Part shown: positions 36,728 to 44,252 of the stretch, in pieces | Numbering within the stretch: position 1 is the first letter of the stretch | How the letters are laid out: each line of letters begins with the position of its first letter | Source: Bradyrhizobium sp. MOS002 | Lineage (GTDB): Bacteria; Pseudomonadota; Alphaproteobacteria; Rhizobiales; Xanthobacteraceae | NCBI RefSeq assembly: GCF_003020115.1 | Contig: NZ_PYFX01000001.1 | Span: 573,501-637,500, forward strand | Length of the DNA stretch: 64,000 bases | Direction: 5' to 3' | Notes under the pieces: generated by a model | Seen by the model: the letters and a program-made list of their open reading frames with translations, nothing else | Told to the model about the DNA's origin: nothing | The model's database searches: none | Translations under genes and position numbers: made by a program

Positions 36728-37978
36728 TCACGCAATGGCTCTGACGGGCTCTGATGGCGCCGACATGCGTTCGATCCATGCCTGGATGCGCTGCGGCGTG
36801 GAGATGCGGTCCCATTGACGGTCCGGGAAGTTGAAATTCTCGGTGAACTCGTTTGCCAGCGCGGGATTCTGGCTCATCGCGCCGATCAGCATGCCGAGCG
36901 CCTCGGTCGGCGGCTGCAGCATCACGTTGGTCCAGCGCGACGCCGCCAGCACGCGATCCTGCCGCCTCAGATCGATCTTCTCGCAAAGACGCGCATCGAG
37001 CGCGTCGGAATGGACGATTTCCTCGCCGAGCACGAAGGCGGCATAGGAGGCGATATTGGCGCCTTGGCCCATCATGGGATCGACAATGGCATGGACGTCG
37101 CCGAGCGCGATCGCGCATTTGCCGTCATCGAACTCGACCACCGTGTTGCGCACCGTCGGCACCACACCGCCTTGCAGCAGGTCCTGCGGCTGCGCCAGAT
37201 CGAAGCGCGCCGTGTCGATGCGGTCGTAGGTGGTCGGGTGATGCTTCTCCAGCTTGCCCAGCAGCACCTTCAGGAAGTGCTTCGGGTTGTCGTCGTAACT
37301 GAGCGTCGCCAGCTCTTCCATGTCGCCGCCCGGCACGTTTTCCATCAGCAGCGCGTTGGCGATGCCCCCGAAGGTCATGGTCGGGATCACGATCATCTCG
37401 CCGTGCCCGGGTGACACCGAGAGCGTGACATTCATGGGGTCGGGCTGCCGCACGCCGGTGTAGAGCCCCACGCACAGTCGCCGTTGCGGCTGCGAATAGG
37501 GCGTGTGCTCCGGACGGTAGGTGAAGAGCTGGCCCAACGGTCCCTTGCCGGTCGAGACGACCAGCAGATCGAAACGGGCGACCAGCGGACGGATGTCGCG
37601 ATCTTCGATGCGGCGGTATTCGATCCTGCCGCCGCGGCTGACGAAGTCCTTCATCAACGCCGGAAGATAGATCCGATAGTCGACGGCGCGGCTCGGCTTC
37701 GAGAAGTCACCGCGAAAGCTCAGCGGCTGCGGAAAATTGAAGACGTGATCGTGGTAGTAATAATGATCCTTCGGATCGGTCCAGTGATTGACGCCGAGAT
37801 AGTCCTCGCGCGCGATCGTCACGTGATGATGCGCGACGGTGTTGAGCAGCCGGATATTGCGGTAATCCTCGGGCGGCCGGTCGGTGATGACAGTGGCGTC
37901 CACGCCATGCTTCTGCAGGTAGAGCGCGAGATGCAGTCCGGCGATTCCGGCGCCGACGATTCCGATGTTGCGTGCCAC
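36728..37978 (-). CDS. StyA-like FAD-dependent monooxygenase (styrene/indole type)
   Basis: A 416-residue group E flavoprotein monooxygenase. The N-terminal dinucleotide motif GIVGAGIAGLHLALYLQ (6-22) is followed by NIRLLNTVAHHH, STGKGPLGQLF and the second FAD contact ALGDVHAIVDPMMGQGANIASYAA. These match styrene monooxygenase StyA, which epoxidises styrene and oxidises indole. The reductase partner follows directly. No StyC isomerase or StyD dehydrogenase is seen, so the true substrate may be another aromatic such as indole. A LysR gene is divergent. Confidence 0.87.
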   Translation of the reverse strand: MARNIGIVGAGIAGLHLALYLQKHGVDATVITDRPPEDYRNIRLLNTVAHHHVTIAREDYLGVNHWTDPKDHYYYHDHVFNFPQPLSFRGDFSKPSRAVDYRIYLPALMKDFVSRGGRIEYRRIEDRDIRPLVARFDLLVVSTGKGPLGQLFTYRPEHTPYSQPQRRLCVGLYTGVRQPDPMNVTLSVSPGHGEMIVIPTMTFGGIANALLMENVPGGDMEELATLSYDDNPKHFLKVLLGKLEKHHPTTYDRIDTARFDLAQPQDLLQGGVVPTVRNTVVEFDDGKCAIALGDVHAIVDPMMGQGANIASYAAFVLGEEIVHSDALDARLCEKIDLRRQDRVLAASRWTNVMLQPPTEALGMLIGAMSQNPALANEFTENFNFPDRQWDRISTPQRIQAWIERMSAPSEPVRAIA

Positions 37979-38044
37979 CGTCGTGTCCTCCCCTGTGATT
38001 GTTCGTTTCGAGGAAGCCTAGCCGCCCGCTGTGTTGCACACCAC

Positions 38045-38070
38045 GGAATAAATGGGATATAATTTATTCC
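38045..38070. promoter_or_regulatory. Putative LysR-type binding site
   Basis: A perfect inverted repeat with 9-base arms, GGAATAAAT and ATTTATTCC, is separated by 8 bases. It lies 15 bases upstream of lysR and 66 bases upstream of the divergent monooxygenase. It contains the T-N11-A pattern of LysR sites and can serve both promoters. Confidence 0.7.
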
Positions 38071-38085
38071 GGATCGGAATGAATC

Positions 38086-39015
38086 ATGGACCGAATCGAT
38101 TGCCTGCGCGCTTTCGTTCGCACGCTCGAGAGCGGAAGCTTTTCGGCTGCGGCCAAGGAGCTCGGGATCGGCCAGCCCGCCATCAGCAAGCGCATCGCGA
38201 TGCTGGAAGGCGAATTCGGCACGCAGCTTTTTTTGCGCACGACGCGCACGCTGAAGCCGACGGCCGAGGCGCACCGCATCTACGACCTCGCGCGGCAGAT
38301 CCTCGACAGTTTCGACATGGCGCAATCGAGTGTCGAACAGGCGGCGCCGCGCCCCGCCGGCACGCTCCGGATCGGCGTGCCGTCGTCATTCGGACGACGC
38401 TACATGATGCCGGTCATCGCCGAGTATGTCCGGAATTATCCGGAGGTTCGGGTCGACATCCGCTTCAGCGAGCGCTTCGTCAATCTGGTGGAAGAAGGCA
38501 TCGAGCTCGCGCTGAGGATCGGAAATCTGGAGGCGAGCACGCTTGTCGCCCGCCGGCTCGGCACCGTGCAGCGCTACCTGGTTGCGACGCCCACCTATCT
38601 GCATGGCCGTCCGATGCCGCGGACGCCGGATGATCTCGGCTCACACCAGTGCATCGTCTATTCGCGCATGACGCCGGCGCAGCAATGGGCCTTCGAATCC
38701 GAACATGGCCGTCACGTCGCATCCATCAGCGGCCCCATCCATGTCGACGATGCCGACGCGATGCAGGAGGCAACGATGCATCATCTCGGCATCGCCATCC
38801 TGCCCGAGTGGAACGCGGCGGACGGTCTTCGCAGCGGCGAGCTCGAGCATCTGCTTCCGGACTACGCCATCGCCGCACTGCCACTGCATGCGGTCTATCC
38901 GGAGACGCAGTGGATGTCGCTGCGCGCGCGAAGCTTCCTGAATCTCCTGGTCGAACGCGCCGAGCACTTCGCGCCAGCCGCGTCGCATACCCGTACCGCC
39001 AGCGCCGGCGGTTGA
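38086..39015 (+). CDS. LysR-family transcriptional regulator
   Basis: A 309-residue LysR protein: N-terminal helix-turn-helix (about 1-60: FVRTLESGSFSAAAKELGIGQPAISKRIAMLE) and a CrgA/AaeR-type substrate-binding domain (about 90-295). It is divergent from the StyA-like gene with a strong palindrome between, so it probably activates the monooxygenase in response to its substrate and represses itself. The luciferase-like gene follows 21 bases later on the same strand. Confidence 0.91.
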   Translation: MDRIDCLRAFVRTLESGSFSAAAKELGIGQPAISKRIAMLEGEFGTQLFLRTTRTLKPTAEAHRIYDLARQILDSFDMAQSSVEQAAPRPAGTLRIGVPSSFGRRYMMPVIAEYVRNYPEVRVDIRFSERFVNLVEEGIELALRIGNLEASTLVARRLGTVQRYLVATPTYLHGRPMPRTPDDLGSHQCIVYSRMTPAQQWAFESEHGRHVASISGPIHVDDADAMQEATMHHLGIAILPEWNAADGLRSGELEHLLPDYAIAALPLHAVYPETQWMSLRARSFLNLLVERAEHFAPAASHTRTASAGG

Positions 39016-39036
39016 CGCCATCCCTGCCATCATTAA

Positions 39037-40068
39037 ATGACGCCCATGAAAAAGATCGGATTCCTCTCCTTCGGGCACTGGACGCCCTCGCCGCAATCGC
39101 AGACCCGCTCGGCCGCGGACACGCTGCTGCAATCCATCGAGCTTGCGGTTGCGGCGGAAGAGCTCGGCGCCGACGGCGCCTATTTCCGTGTGCACCATTT
39201 CGCGCGACAGCTCGCCTCGCCCTTTCCGCTGCTCGCCGCGGTCGGCGCGAGGACCAGCAAGATCGAGATCGGCACGGCGGTGATCGACATGCGCTACGAG
39301 AATCCGCTCTACATGGCGGAGGACGCAGGCTCCGCCGATCTCATCGCCGGCGGGCGGCTGCAGCTCGGCATCAGCCGCGGCTCGCCCGAGCAGGTGATCG
39401 ATGGCTGGCGCTATTTCGGTTTCCAGCCGGCCGACGGCGAGAGCGACGCCGACATGGGCCGGCGTCATGCCGAGGTCTTTCTCGACATCTTGCGCGGCGA
39501 AGGTTTTGCAAAACCCAACCCGCAGCCGATGTTCCCAAATCCGCCGGGCCTCCTGCGGCTCGAGCCGCATGCGGAAGGCCTGCGCGAACGGATCTGGTGG
39601 GGCGCCGGCTCGAACGCGACGGCGGTCTGGGCCGCCAAGCACGGCATGAATCTGCAGAGCTCGACGCTGAAGAACGACGAGACCGGCGAAGCCTTCCATG
39701 TGCAGCAGGCCGCGCAGATCCGCACCTATCGCGCGGCTTGGAAAGAGGCCGGCCACCCCCGCGAGCCCCGCGTCTCCGTCAGCCGCAGCATCTTCGCGCT
39801 GATGAATGATCGCGACCGCGCCTATTTCGGCGGCGAACGCGGCGGCGAGGACCAGGTCGGCTTCATCGACCCGCGCACCCGCGCGATCTTCGGCCGCTCC
39901 TATGCGGCGGAGCCGGATGTGCTGATCGAGCAGCTCCGAGCGGACGAGGCGATCGCCGAGGCTGACACGTTGCTGCTGACCATCCCGAACCAGCTTGGTG
40001 TCGACTATTGTGCGCACGCGATCGAGGCGATCCTGACGCATGTGGCGCCCGCGCTCGGGTGGCGGTGA
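39037..40068 (+). CDS. Luciferase-like (LLM) flavin-dependent oxidoreductase
   Basis: A 343-residue bacterial luciferase-family barrel: IGFLSFGHWTPSP at the N-terminus, GADGAYFRVHHF, IEIGTAVIDMRYENPLYMAEDAGSADL and LQLGISRGSPEQV. Such enzymes use reduced FMN or F420-like cofactors to oxidise small molecules. Its position after lysR and near a flavin reductase suggests it might share the reduced flavin supply or belong to the same catabolic unit; this is inference. An ATG three codons in (39046) is an alternative start. Confidence 0.85.
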   Translation: MTPMKKIGFLSFGHWTPSPQSQTRSAADTLLQSIELAVAAEELGADGAYFRVHHFARQLASPFPLLAAVGARTSKIEIGTAVIDMRYENPLYMAEDAGSADLIAGGRLQLGISRGSPEQVIDGWRYFGFQPADGESDADMGRRHAEVFLDILRGEGFAKPNPQPMFPNPPGLLRLEPHAEGLRERIWWGAGSNATAVWAAKHGMNLQSSTLKNDETGEAFHVQQAAQIRTYRAAWKEAGHPREPRVSVSRSIFALMNDRDRAYFGGERGGEDQVGFIDPRTRAIFGRSYAAEPDVLIEQLRADEAIAEADTLLLTIPNQLGVDYCAHAIEAILTHVAPALGWR

Positions 40069-40098
40069 CGCAAACGGCCGACTTGGCGAAGCGCGCTC

Positions 40099-40257
40099 TC
40101 ACAACAAAGCGGCGCCGACAGCCTGTCCGTAAATCATTGCGGCCATGAGAGAGAGCAGCAAACCTGCGCCCGAAAAGATCACGAGGACTTTCAGAGTTTC
40201 GACACCAACGTTGGTTCTCGTCGCGCGGGATATCGCCTTTGCCAGTGCAGCCATCAT
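40099..40257 (-). CDS. Small single-helix membrane protein
   Basis: A 52-residue protein: a short basic N-terminus (ALAKAISRATRTNVGVETLK) followed by one long hydrophobic helix (about 23-46). ATG at 40257 follows GGAG at good spacing. It converges on the luciferase-like gene. No family recognised. Confidence 0.55.
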   Translation of the reverse strand: MMAALAKAISRATRTNVGVETLKVLVIFSGAGLLLSLMAAMIYGQAVGAALL

Positions 40258-40405
40258 CGCCAGCTCCGAACCGGCCGCGCGGAGGCGCGACCTATTCCAT
40301 CTAGCGTCATTGGGCACGTTTGCGTGTGAAGCAGATTACAGGTGATCTCGCGTGCTTGCCTTGGCGCCATGGATGCCGCGGGCAAACAAACGCTGGATCG
40401 GCCCA

Positions 40406-40948
40406 TCAAATCCCGCCGGGAAGCTCAACGCCCGCTTCCGTCAGGTCACGGAGAAATTTCCGCACCAGGAGCATGTTGGTTCTCTGCAGCTCGTGGTTAT
40501 TGCCGAACTTGAACTGGTTGGCTTCGGTTACGATCAGTCCCTGGTCGGTCTCGCGGAAAATGCCTTGCTTCTTCAAGCGATCGGCGCGCCGTCGGACGGT
40601 TTCGATCGGCAGACCGAAAAAGCGGGACAGGGCGGCACGGGAAACACCCTGCTTGATCTTGTCCGGCTCGACCGCCTGGATACTGCCAAATTGCCGGTCC
40701 AGTTCGGGGTTCTTCATGATCTTGAGAACGTTGGCGTTCAAGACCGCATGAATGATCATCAAGTCCAGCGGATCGAAATCGTAGTGGCGAAACATTTCGC
40801 TGGCTGCGCACAGCATGTAGGCCAACGAGTGGCGCGAGACGGTTCGGATCAAATCCGACGCGATGTCCTCGCCTTCAGTCGTACCAACCATCACCAGTGC
40901 CCGCCCGGTCTGCTGTTTACCCCAATATGGGTATGGTCGCGGTTTCAT
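40406..40948 (-). CDS. Unrecognised helix-turn-helix protein
   Basis: A 180-residue protein beginning MKPRPYPYWGKQQTGRALV. Its C-terminal third contains SRAALSRFFGLPIETVRRR followed by ADRLKKQGIF and a short wing, a convincing winged helix-turn-helix. The N-terminal two thirds are helical with no known domain. The ATG at 40948 is used because the frame upstream is only the reverse complement of the divergent small gene. Probably a DNA-binding regulator; targets unknown. Ribosome site is weak. Confidence 0.65.
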   Translation of the reverse strand: MKPRPYPYWGKQQTGRALVMVGTTEGEDIASDLIRTVSRHSLAYMLCAASEMFRHYDFDPLDLMIIHAVLNANVLKIMKNPELDRQFGSIQAVEPDKIKQGVSRAALSRFFGLPIETVRRRADRLKKQGIFRETDQGLIVTEANQFKFGNNHELQRTNMLLVRKFLRDLTEAGVELPGGI

Positions 40949-41047
40949 CGGGTCAATAGCAGGCTTGTCGGCAATATCATTTTCACCGAAACGGGGTTGA
41001 ATTGCCGGGCGCGCAATTGGCGCGTGCCAACGGTGGTCGTGGGCCAA

Positions 41048-41272
41048 ATGACATTTATCATCGAAGCTATAAAAGACGACTGCCGCACCGTGGATTTCCG
41101 TGACAGCGCGATCGTTGCGGTGATCCTGGCCCGCAAGCACGCGGTGAATGGTTTTGCGGTGTCGATAACGGCTCCGGACGGGCAGCTTTTTTCCGCCGAT
41201 CAGTTCAACCGTTTGCTGACGAGCAAGGGGCTTGGTTCGGATCCGGTGGCGCAGGAAGCAGGCCGGCGCTAG
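41048..41272 (+). CDS. Small hypothetical protein
   Basis: A 74-residue soluble protein: MTFIIEAIKDDCRTVDF, VAVILARKHAVNGFAVSIT and APDGQLFSADQFNRLL suggest a compact mixed alpha/beta fold. Start codons of this gene and the divergent helix-turn-helix gene are 99 bases apart, so they may share a control region. Not recognised as a known family. Confidence 0.6.
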   Translation: MTFIIEAIKDDCRTVDFRDSAIVAVILARKHAVNGFAVSITAPDGQLFSADQFNRLLTSKGLGSDPVAQEAGRR

Positions 41273-41397
41273 CGCGGGCTTTGCCGGCCGTACGCGGCGC
41301 AACTGATTGTCATCGCGGGCGCGCCGGGAACGGGTGCGTCGCCTGCGGACGAAAACGAATGGATGCGGGAAATCGGCGTCGATCGCGTATTCGGAAA

Positions 41398-41474
41398 TGG
41401 CGCGCCCGGAACGATTCGAACGTCCGACCCTCAGATTCGTAGTCTGATGCTCTATCCAGCTGAGCTACGGGCGC
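41398..41474 (-). tRNA. tRNA-Arg (anticodon ACG)
   Basis: Minus-strand cloverleaf of 77 bases with encoded CCA. Acceptor stem GCGCCCG/CGGGCGC, D-arm GCTCAGCTGGATAGAGC, anticodon stem TCAGA/TCTGA with loop CTACGAA, and T-arm with GTTCGAATC are all present. The ACG anticodon is normally edited to ICG to read CGU/C/A. No integrase or attachment-site duplication is visible beside its 3' end. Confidence 0.97.
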
Positions 41475-41620
41475 GTTTTTCGCAAACAGCGCGGGCGTGG
41501 CCCGCAGGCAGCCCCCGGCGACGCCGGAGGGGTGCGAAAGAGCGCTCTGACTAACCGCTCTTGCCCCAATTGGCAAGGTCCGGATTGCGGAGATTTGGTA
41601 GGGAAATGACGGTCTATCCC

Positions 41621-41714
41621 CGTCATTCCGGAGCTCGCGAAGCGAGAACCCGGAATCTCGCGCCGAAACCTCCGGATTCCGGGTTCGGCGCACAGCGTCG
41701 CCCCGGAATGACGG
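41621..41714. repeat. Palindromic repeat, GTCATTCCGG family
   Basis: Outer arms CGTCATTCCGG and CCGGAATGACG, with an inner pair around ACCCGGAATC/GATTCCGGGT. It lies between tRNA-Arg and the histidine kinase gene. Related copies are at 55355-55434 and 63419-63496. Confidence 0.85.
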
Positions 41715-41735
41715 GCAACGCGGCCGCCGGCCAAC

Positions 41736-43235
41736 CTATGCCCGCGCCCGCTCGTTGCGGACGGAGAGCAGTTCCACGGGACGGTCGGGGATGACGATCC
41801 GGAAGGTGGCGCCGATGGTGCCTTCGACCAGATGGATGTCGCCGCCATGGGCGCGGACCAGCTCGGCGGCGATGGCTAGGCCGAGGCCGCTGCCGCCGGG
41901 GCGGCCGGAGGTCTGGAACGCCTCGAACAGATGTTCTCGGGTCCTCTTGGGCACGCCGGGGCCGGTGTCGGAGACCTCGAGAATGGCGACCGCGCCCTCG
42001 CGTTTTCCCGTGATCCGGATCTGCTGCGCGCCGCCCTCGGCCGACGCATGGCTTTCCAGCGCCTGGGCGGCGTTGCGGACGAGGTTGAGCAGCACGCGGA
42101 AGAGCTGGTCGGGATCGGCATCGACCGCGAGCCCGCGCTCGATCGCGGCGACCCAGACGATCGCAGCATCGGAAGCAAGGCCAGCGGTCTCGCGCACTTC
42201 CAGCACCACCGGCTCGATCAGGATCATGCGCCGGTCGGGCGCGGCTTCCTGGGCGCGGCCATAGGACAGCGTCGACTGGCAGAAGGCGATGGCACGCTCG
42301 AGCGACCGCACCAGCTTCGGCGCAAAGCGCTGCACCCGCGGATCCGGCACACTGGCGAGCTGGTCCGACAGGAGTTGCGCCGAGGCCAGCAGATTGCGCA
42401 GATCGTGATTGATCTTGGAGACGGCGAGGCCGAGGGCGGCGAGCCGGCTCTTCTGATGCAGCATCGACATCAGGTCGCGCTGCATGTCCGACAATTCGCG
42501 CTCGGCGACGCCGATCTCGTCGCTGCGCTGGCTCGGCACGATGATCCCCGCCGAACTCTCGGGGTTTTCGTGGAAGCCGACCAGGCTTGCGGTCAGCCGC
42601 CGCATCGGGCGCACGAACAGATAATGCATGGCGAGATAGACGAGGCCCGCGGTCAGCACCGCGATGATCAGCGCGACCACGACGACGTTGCGGGAGAAGC
42701 GGTACATCGACTGCCGCAGCGGCAGCTCGTCGGTGACGATCTCCATGAACTGGGCGTTGCCGACGCCCGGCCCGACGATCCGGATGGCCTGGTTGCCGGT
42801 CTCCAGCATCATCCGGAACGAGCCGGTGATCGCCTCCCACGCCGTCATGTCGCGCAGGTCGATGTCATGCTCGATGGCGGCGGGCAGATTGTCGCTGGCG
42901 AGCAGACGGCGCTGCTGGCCCATCTTGATGGCGACCGCGCGCGCATTGATGCTTTTCAGGATCTGGCGCGACAGCGAATCGGGGACCATGCCGAGCGGCG
43001 CGGCATCGAGCACCAGCGCCGCCGTGTTGGCCGCGGCGACGCGGTCGTTGAGCCGGTTGACCCAGAAATTGGCGATGGCGGGCACGTAGAGCAGGATGGC
43101 CGCGATCATCACCAGGGGAACAGTGAGCAGCAGCAGCTTGCCGGACAGCCCAAGCCCGCGCGTCCCCCGCGGCAGCGCCGCCGGCGGGTCCCGCTGATCC
43201 GCATCCTGGATCGGCTGGAGGTCTGTCGCTGCCAC
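41736..43235 (-). CDS. Orphan sensor histidine kinase
   Basis: A 499-residue kinase: TM1 about 31-51, a periplasmic domain of about 130 residues, TM2 about 185-205, then HAMP. The H-box is SKINHDLRNLLAS (His277), the N-box LNLVRNAAQALE, and the G-boxes EVSDTGPGVP and GGSGLGLAIA. The H-box NHDLRN form places it in the HPK4-like group. No response regulator gene lies beside it, so its partner is unknown. Two palindromic repeats and a tRNA follow. Confidence 0.92.
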   Translation of the reverse strand: MAATDLQPIQDADQRDPPAALPRGTRGLGLSGKLLLLTVPLVMIAAILLYVPAIANFWVNRLNDRVAAANTAALVLDAAPLGMVPDSLSRQILKSINARAVAIKMGQQRRLLASDNLPAAIEHDIDLRDMTAWEAITGSFRMMLETGNQAIRIVGPGVGNAQFMEIVTDELPLRQSMYRFSRNVVVVALIIAVLTAGLVYLAMHYLFVRPMRRLTASLVGFHENPESSAGIIVPSQRSDEIGVAERELSDMQRDLMSMLHQKSRLAALGLAVSKINHDLRNLLASAQLLSDQLASVPDPRVQRFAPKLVRSLERAIAFCQSTLSYGRAQEAAPDRRMILIEPVVLEVRETAGLASDAAIVWVAAIERGLAVDADPDQLFRVLLNLVRNAAQALESHASAEGGAQQIRITGKREGAVAILEVSDTGPGVPKRTREHLFEAFQTSGRPGGSGLGLAIAAELVRAHGGDIHLVEGTIGATFRIVIPDRPVELLSVRNERARA

Positions 43236-43618
43236 GAAATTCGCCCTCGCTGCCTTTACCGGATTAAAGATGTCGCCGGGTGAAGGGTTTGGCGCGTATC
43301 AAGATGCGGCCCGCCCCCAGCGCGGTCAAATTACAGATCGTCAATCTGCCAAGGTCGGATGTAAGCGCAGATTTGGCGAGTCGCTACCACAAGGGTTAAA
43401 AACCCCGCACGCACAGTGATATTCGCCGGAATTGAGCGCTTGTGCGGCGTTGACGAAAAGAAGGCGCTCGCTTATAAGCCGGCCAATTGTCCGCGATGAC
43501 CCGGTGTGACCGCCGGGAGCGGCTCTCTTGGGGCCGAAAAAGGCCCGTTTTGGGCAGCATCTTCCGGACTTTATCATCAATTCTACAGGCAAATTGCCCG
43601 GTCAGCGGAGAAAAACCC
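43236..43618. other. 383-base gap upstream of rpmH
   Basis: This gap between the divergent histidine kinase and rpmH holds a good sigma-70 type promoter (43450-43478) and an untranslated leader of about 135 bases for rpmH. The leader contains a short hairpin GGGCC-GAAAAA-GGCCC (43531-43546) followed by GTTTT. The rest shows no convincing gene. Confidence 0.6.
43450..43478 (+). promoter_or_regulatory. Probable promoter of rpmH-rnpA-yidC
   Basis: TTGACG (43450-43455) and TATAAG (43473-43478) are separated by exactly 17 bases, close to the housekeeping sigma consensus. It lies about 140 bases before the rpmH start, as expected for a strong ribosomal protein promoter. Confidence 0.65.
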
Positions 43619-43753
43619 GTGAAGCGGACTTATCAACCCAGCAAACTGGTGCGCAAGCGCCGTCACGGCTTCCGTGCCCGTCTCGCCACGGCCGGCGGCC
43701 GCAAGGTGCTCGCCGCCCGCCGCGCCCGCGGCCGCAAGCGTCTGAGCGCCTGA
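43619..43753 (+). CDS. rpmH: 50S ribosomal protein L34
   Basis: 44 residues, very basic, with the L34 signature [20 protein letters not shown]. Starts at GTG 43619, after a GGAG site. Part of the large ribosomal subunit. First gene of the conserved rpmH-rnpA-yidC-engB cluster. Confidence 0.98.
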   Translation: MKRTYQPSKLVRKRRHGFRARLATAGGRKVLAARRARGRKRLSA

Positions 43754-43780
43754 GCCGGACCCCCTTTTTGGGATTTCATC

Positions 43781-44239
43781 ATGGATCGGCTGAGGCAGCG
43801 AGCGGATTTCCTCGCCGTTGCCAATGGCGCGCGGGTGAATAGTCCCGCGTTCGTCCTGCAAAGCCTTGACCGCAAAAGCCTTGACCGCCAAGACCTTGGC
43901 CGAGACGACAGCGGCCCGATACGGATCGGCTTCACCGTCACCAAAAAGAACGGCAACGCCCCCGAGCGCAATCGCATCCGGCGCCGGCTTCGCGAACTGG
44001 TGAAGCGGCTCGATCCGGTGTCGATGCAGCCCCATCATGATTATGTGCTGGTCGGCCGAAGGGACGCGCTCTCGCGCGGCTTCGCCACCATGCTCGACGA
44101 TCTGCGCATGGCGTTCGCGAAGCCCGCGCGGCATACGCACAAGGGACATGGCCGAAGAACTGGCCCAAAAACCGACGGCCAAAGAACCGACGGCTCAAAG
44201 CCCGGCCCCGCTCCTGCGACCAGCCGCAAACCGGATTGA
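43781..44239 (+). CDS. rnpA: Ribonuclease P protein component
   Basis: A 152-residue protein that binds RNase P RNA to process tRNA 5' ends. Family marks are RLRQRADFLAVANGARV, IGFTVTKKNGNAPERNRIRRRLRELV and HDYVLVGRRDAL. An insertion with tandem repeats (SLDRKSLDRQDLGRD, about residues 28-42) is found in the strand before IGFTVTKK, and an extra basic C-terminal tail is present. Its 3' end overlaps the region just before yidC by no coding, with 13 bases between. Confidence 0.95.
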   Translation: MDRLRQRADFLAVANGARVNSPAFVLQSLDRKSLDRQDLGRDDSGPIRIGFTVTKKNGNAPERNRIRRRLRELVKRLDPVSMQPHHDYVLVGRRDALSRGFATMLDDLRMAFAKPARHTHKGHGRRTGPKTDGQRTDGSKPGPAPATSRKPD

Positions 44240-44252
44240 TGACGAGAGAATG

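Noticed and set aside
40069..41400. Integrated element at the 3' end of tRNA-Arg.
   Set aside because: No integrase, no repeat of the tRNA 3' end and no mobility genes are seen in the flanking sequence.
43531..43550. Attenuator in the rpmH leader (short GC hairpin followed by GTTTT).
   Set aside because: The stem has only five pairs and the T-tract is four bases, too weak to call a terminator or regulatory switch.
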